Shown piece after piece: positions 6,503-8,637 of a DNA stretch of 8,637 nucleotides. Positions within the stretch are counted from its first letter, which is position 1, and the number at the start of each line of letters is the position of its first letter. The stretch is from Bacteroidota bacterium. Its GTDB lineage: Bacteria > Bacteroidota > Bacteroidia > Flavobacteriales > Flavobacteriaceae. The stretch lies in NCBI GenBank assembly GCA_023427845.1, contig JAEYZX010000142.1, forward strand, positions 1-8,637. Direction: 5' to 3'. The notes under the pieces are model-generated. The model was given only the letters and a program-made list of their open reading frames with translations. It did not search any database and had not been told where the DNA came from. Position numbers and translations under genes: made by a program.

Positions 6503-6676
6503 AACACCCGCGTTAGGGATTGAGGCGGTATCCTTTTGCGGAAGCGCGAGCGGATCGCAAAAGATAAAGCCGAAAGCCCGGCCGGGTTGAGTGCTAAGAC
6601 TTTCCGGCAGACCGTTTTTCAGAAGAACCGGCAGGCTCGTAAACCGGTGTGCAAGGCAACGCCCAAAATCCCTAAC
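6499..6676. repeat. Structured intergenic element with nested inverted repeats
   Basis: Visible pairings: CCCTAAC (6499-6505) with GTTAGGG (6512-6518) around a 6-base loop; TATC-C-TTTTGCG (6529-6540) with CGCAAAAGATA (6556-6566), an 11-bp stem with one bulged C and a 15-base loop; and the palindrome CCCGGCCGGG (6577-6586). A 10-bp outer pair, GTTAGGGATT (6512-6521) and AATCCCTAAC (6667-6676), competes with the first hairpin. CCGGCAG occurs directly repeated at 6604 and 6628. The right end overlaps the -7 box of the small gene. It could be a mobile-derived repeat, a structured RNA or both. I recall similar intergenic stretches in Flavobacterium genomes but cannot verify this here. Confidence 0.55.
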
Positions 6677-6680
6677 TTTG
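6673..6680 (+). promoter_or_regulatory. -7 promoter box (TAACTTTG) for the small gene at 6684
   Basis: TAACTTTG fits TAnnTTTG exactly and stands 3 bp before the ATG at 6684, the same arrangement as at the FAD dehydrogenase. The resulting mRNA would be essentially leaderless. No TTG is seen 17-23 bp upstream. The first four bases lie in the right arm of the structured element's outer inverted repeat. Confidence 0.5.
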
Positions 6681-6683
6681 CGT

Positions 6684-6917
6684 ATGAGAAAAATCAAGAT
6701 GATATGGGATTTTCGTGGTCCCGCTGCCGAGAAAACTGCCGAGCATCATGAGAAACATTTAAAGGAATATATCGCAATTGAGAAATTACCGCTCGATATA
6801 ACCGGATTTGAAGTAGTAAATGAGATGCACGCGTTTGCATTTATGGTGGTAACCGATGAAAATATGATTGCGGTAAGAGATTCACTGAAGCCACATCGGG
6901 CAGAACTATTTGATTAG
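6684..6917 (+). CDS. Small conserved-looking protein, 77 aa, function unknown
   Basis: A short soluble protein that opens MRKIKMIWDFRGPAAEKTAEHH and ends KPHRAELFD. It has no signal peptide or membrane segment. The composition (three His near residues 21-25, DFRGP, HAFAFMVVTDENMIAVRD) suggests a compact alpha/beta fold with a strand around residues 50-56 followed by a helix. From memory, flavobacteria carry small proteins of this type with a WDFRGP start and a KPHR end, but I cannot name a characterised relative. I chose the ATG at 6684 over one at 6591 because the upstream 31 residues would lie in the structured element and are Arg-rich and unprotein-like, and because a -7 box sits directly before 6684. 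An ATG at 6699 is a less likely alternative. It is convergent with the hydrolase gene, 130 bp away. Confidence 0.78.
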   Translation: MRKIKMIWDFRGPAAEKTAEHHEKHLKEYIAIEKLPLDITGFEVVNEMHAFAFMVVTDENMIAVRDSLKPHRAELFD

Positions 6918-6965
6918 GCCGCTGCTGCAAGACGTTTTGCTTTAGGCAACAGACTCGTGCACAGT

Positions 6966-6984
6966 AGTTTTATTCAACAAAACT
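6966..6984. terminator. Weak hairpin between convergent genes, possible bidirectional terminator
   Basis: AGTTTT (6966-6971) pairs with AAAACT (6979-6984) around ATTCAAC, between the stops at 6917 and 7048. The stem is only 6 bp and A/T-rich, and no long T-tract follows. It is listed as the best candidate in this 130-bp convergent spacer, not as a firm call. Confidence 0.25.
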
Positions 6985-7047
6985 CTTCGCGATCAATTCC
7001 AAATTAATGACCCGGCAGCTAGCTGAATCCTGCGCGCTGTAGCCATA

Positions 7048-8052
7048 TTACCTGCCCTTGATCCGTTCAACCAACTTCTTCAAAACCTGCATCCCTTCGC
7101 GCCCGCCTTTGTTGTCGGATTCGCGTGCCGTAATAGTTCCGTTGTGGTCTATAATTTCATAGCTGAACACGAACTCAGGGTTTTTTACATCGTCATTCAA
7201 TAATCCGAAGCGCAGATCATTGAAGAACAATTTATCACCGCGTTTGGTGATTACATACCAGCCTTCGGAAATTCGGATCAGTTTTCTGATGGTTTCCGAA
7301 TCCTTGATATGCGCAATTTTATCTTCGCCCCGCGGATAAAATGTATAGCGGATTGGCGACGTGTCGAAATACGAATAATCACCGAGCCAATAACCTTCGG
7401 CAGTTTCGATATTCGCATTCCATAAAATTATATTGAGCGGTGCCGGTTTGACGATCAGCCTGTCATAATAGATCGATTTTGTGGCGAGTGAGGTTTCGAA
7501 AATATCGGTCGTGACCTGTTTTAAGATAACAGTGAGAAAAAGATAACCCGTACTCAGCCAGAGTCCGATGCGGTTCCATTTACGCCGGGTTTCACTTTCG
7601 CGGGGAAGTCGCATCGCCATTATCAAACAAAATAAAAACGGTAAAGTATATAATGGATCAATTACAAATATCGATTGGATTCCCGCCCGGTACGGATGCG
7701 GCCAGAACAATTGCGTGCCCCAGGTCGTAAACGCATCAAGGATCGCATGTGTCGCGAGGCACAAAAAAGCCATCCAGATCGCGCTGAACAATCCAACCGC
7801 GTTTTTTCGTTCGAGCCGCGCCATCAGCAGTCCGAGCAACGGCGAAAGCAACGCAAAAAATACAAACGAATGGCTGAATCCGCGATGGATTTCGACTGCG
7901 GTGATCGGGTCGTAAAAGTTGCCGAAAAATACGTCAAGATCAGGAATGGTACCAATGATACCGCCGTACAAAACCGCACGATTGCCGATCTTTTTTCCGA
8001 GAATGGCCTCGCCAACTGCGGCGCCAAGAACGATTTGAGTCAGTGAATCCAA
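7048..8052 (-). CDS. Membrane-bound metal-dependent hydrolase, YdjM/DUF457 family (TTG start)
   Basis: A 334-aa inner-membrane protein of the YdjM family, predicted metal-dependent hydrolases whose substrate is unknown; some relatives are linked to LexA/SOS control. The N-terminus MDSLTQIVLGAAVGEAILGKK is the family hallmark. Likely metal ligands are D38 and D40 (PDLD), H56 and H61 (HRGFSHS), and H102 and D106 (THAILDAFTTWG). Membrane segments are near residues 62-79, 87-105, 128-147 and 162-180. Residues 190-334 form a soluble, strand-rich C-terminal domain with WLGDYSYFD and RYTFYPRG. The start codon is TTG at 8052-8050: it puts the hallmark sequence at residue 1, and an in-frame TAA lies directly upstream, so no longer form is possible. 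A 7-bp repeat array begins 4 bp upstream, and no ribosome binding site is evident. It lies 248 bp after recQ on the same strand. Confidence 0.9.
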   Translation of the reverse strand: MDSLTQIVLGAAVGEAILGKKIGNRAVLYGGIIGTIPDLDVFFGNFYDPITAVEIHRGFSHSFVFFALLSPLLGLLMARLERKNAVGLFSAIWMAFLCLATHAILDAFTTWGTQLFWPHPYRAGIQSIFVIDPLYTLPFLFCLIMAMRLPRESETRRKWNRIGLWLSTGYLFLTVILKQVTTDIFETSLATKSIYYDRLIVKPAPLNIILWNANIETAEGYWLGDYSYFDTSPIRYTFYPRGEDKIAHIKDSETIRKLIRISEGWYVITKRGDKLFFNDLRFGLLNDDVKNPEFVFSYEIIDHNGTITARESDNKGGREGMQVLKKLVERIKGR

Positions 8053-8056
8053 TTAA

Positions 8057-8119
8057 TTAATAGTTGATAATTGATAATTGATAATTGATAATTGATAATT
8101 AATAATTGATAATTGATAA
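8057..8119. repeat. Nine-unit 7-bp tandem array (TTGATAA) before the hydrolase start codon
   Basis: Nine consecutive heptamers with no gaps. Seven are exactly TTGATAA (five from 8064 to 8098, two from 8106 to 8119), the unit at 8099 is TTAATAA and the first at 8057 is TTAATAG. On the minus strand the array ends 4 bp before the TTG start of the hydrolase gene, so it forms its leader or promoter region. Confidence 0.95.
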
Positions 8120-8253
8120 ATAAAAATGGATAGTTAAAGCTGACTGCGTAATAGCCAAAGCAGAAGAGGTTACCTTGCCCGAAACTTTAAATTTTTAAAC
8201 CTTTACCTGCACTTTCACCTTTACCCTACCTTTTCAACATGCAGCTCGACGGC
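8120..8253. other. Intergenic spacer with no gene, low-complexity pyrimidine-rich part
   Basis: No ORF or clear promoter is visible. Bases 8199-8235 are a pyrimidine-rich run with loose 6-bp periodicity (ACCTTT, ACCTGC, ACTTTC, ACCTTT, then ACCCT, ACCTTTT), and 8183-8199 is A/T-rich. No convincing terminator follows recQ here. Confidence 0.5.
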
Positions 8254-8303
8254 CAACTGCGTACTGCCTACTTCTGCGACTGTCAACTGTTAATTGTTAA
8301 CTA
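8254..8303. repeat. Degenerate 7-bp array (AACTGCC/AACTGTT) overlapping the recQ stop codon
   Basis: A CTG-like triplet recurs at 8257, 8264, 8271 (CTT), 8280, 8287, 8294 (TTG) and 8301 (CTA); every step is 7 bp except 8271 to 8280, which is 9. Unit sequence drifts from CAACTGC and GTACTGC to GTCAACT, GTTAATT and GTTAACT. The final CTA is the recQ TAG stop on the minus strand. Confidence 0.65.
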
Positions 8304-8636
8304 ATTCGCCACTTCACTGATAAACTTAATCCGCATCAATCGCAATTCGTCAATATCGTAATCGCCTTCAAATTCTTTTAGCGCAATATCGATTTTATCG
8401 GTTTCGGATTCCATGAAGTAATCGTAGATTTCCTGTTGCTGGTCTTCATCAAGCAGTTCGTCGACCCAATATTTGATATTGAGTTTGGTGCCGGCATAAA
8501 CGATCTGTTCCATTTCCTTCAACAGCGCGTCCATTGTCAGGCCTTTTGCACGAACGATATCGTCAAGCGGTAATTTCCGGTCAATGTTTTGGATGATATA
8601 TAGTTTATTGGCCGAATTCGCACCGGTAGATTTAAC
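8301..8636 (-). CDS. recQ: ATP-dependent DNA helicase RecQ, C-terminal end (cut by window end)
   Basis: Only the last 111 residues are in view; the frame is open to the window edge, and the ATG at 8534 is internal, not a start. The visible part begins KSTGANSANKLYIIQNIDRKLPLDDIV, continues with a helix-turn-helix-like segment (LDDIVRAKGLTMDALLKEME) and then an acidic tail with DEDQQQEIYDYFMESETDKI, ending RIKFISEVAN. I identify it by resemblance to the C-terminal tail that follows the HRDC domain in flavobacterial RecQ proteins of about 700-730 aa. RecQ is a 3'-5' helicase for recombinational repair and replication restart. The helicase, zinc and HRDC domains lie outside the window, so the call rests on this tail alone. 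The stop codon is part of a heptamer array. Confidence 0.82.
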   Translation of the reverse strand, partial: VKSTGANSANKLYIIQNIDRKLPLDDIVRAKGLTMDALLKEMEQIVYAGTKLNIKYWVDELLDEDQQQEIYDYFMESETDKIDIALKEFEGDYDIDELRLMRIKFISEVAN

Positions 8637-8637
8637 G

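Larger units (their letters stand above)
6142..6683. other. Gene-free spacer between divergent genes, rich in repeats and hairpins
   Basis: No ORF here has convincing coding character. The spacer contains the T9SS gene promoter, copy 2 of the 26-bp dispersed repeat (6255-6280), a 6-bp GC-rich hairpin CGCTTC-TGC-GAAGCG (6337-6351) followed by TTTT and TACT-rich sequence, a perfect 7-bp hairpin ATCAATT-GCG-AATTGAT (6382-6398), a 7-bp array (6475-6502), and a structured element (6499-6676) leading into the small gene. A 78-codon minus-strand ORF at 6461-6697 lies over the structured element and is judged spurious. Confidence 0.7.

Noticed and set aside
6591..6683. Longer start for the small gene at 6684
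   Set aside because: The added 31 residues are Arg-rich, lie over the structured element, and would read through the -7 box just before 6684.
6461..6697. Minus-strand 78-codon ORF in the spacer
   Set aside because: It lies wholly over the heptamer array and the structured element and overlaps the start of the small gene. Its composition follows the repeats, so it is probably a spurious ORF.
7016..7025. Palindrome CAGCTAGCTG as an operator
   Set aside because: It lies between two convergent gene ends, where an operator is unlikely, and no second copy is seen in the window.
7568..8046. Plus-strand ORFs of 115 and 123 codons opposite the hydrolase
   Set aside because: They are antisense shadows of a well-supported family member, with Arg- and Asn-rich compositions and no domain.
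8057..8119. TTGATAA array as a CRISPR
   Set aside because: Units are 7 bp and contiguous, with no spacers and no cas genes.
1..8637. A previously undescribed multi-gene system (defence, biosynthetic or mobile)
   Set aside because: Genes are mostly single units with separate promoters or housekeeping identities. The only tight cluster is idi, pterin synthase and manA. No nuclease, toxin, integrase or transposase is present.

Overview
The window looks like a chromosomal segment of a member of the Flavobacteriaceae (Bacteroidota), most likely Flavobacterium or a close relative. The grounds are a type IX secretion (T9SS) type A C-terminal sorting signal, matches to the Bacteroidota -7 promoter consensus TAnnTTTG placed very close to start codons, little sign of Shine-Dalgarno sequences, a RecQ C-terminus of the flavobacterial kind, and intergenic tandem repeats with a 7-bp unit. 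There is no sign of a prophage, an insertion sequence, a CRISPR array or a defence island. This is ordinary housekeeping chromosome with unusually repeat-rich spaces between genes.

Layout. 1-1552, minus strand: a tight cluster idi > PTPS/queD-like > manA, with manA cut by the window start. 1705-2715, plus strand: a secreted or periplasmic protein of unknown function with HEAT-like helical repeats, divergent from idi. 2911-4479, minus: an FAD-dependent dehydrogenase of the COG2509 type. 4597-6141, minus: a T9SS-secreted protein with three calcium-binding (thrombospondin type 3-like) repeats, followed by a strong intrinsic terminator. 6142-6683: a 542-bp gene-free stretch with degenerate repeats and a structured element. 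6684-6917, plus: a 77-aa conserved-looking small protein. 7048-8052, minus: a membrane-bound metal-dependent hydrolase of the YdjM/DUF457 family with a TTG start. 8053-8300: a repeat-only spacer. 8301-8636, minus: the C-terminal end of RecQ, cut by the window end.

The three-gene cluster supplies unrelated central pathways: isoprenoid isomerisation, a pterin, and mannose/fructose phosphate interconversion. The pterin synthase carries the C-x5-HGH spacing of 6-pyruvoyltetrahydropterin synthases, not the C-x3-HGH of E. coli QueD, so its usual queD label may be wrong or incomplete.

The most interesting non-coding signal is a set of short arrays with 7-bp periodicity but different unit sequences (ACTGCCT, AGATTTT, ATACCAT, TTGATAA, AACTGTT) in nearly every larger intergenic space. 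Two of them include the stop codon of the adjoining gene, and two abut a start codon or promoter. A second signal is a roughly 180-bp element of nested inverted repeats directly before the small gene at 6684. I see no clear new multi-gene system here.
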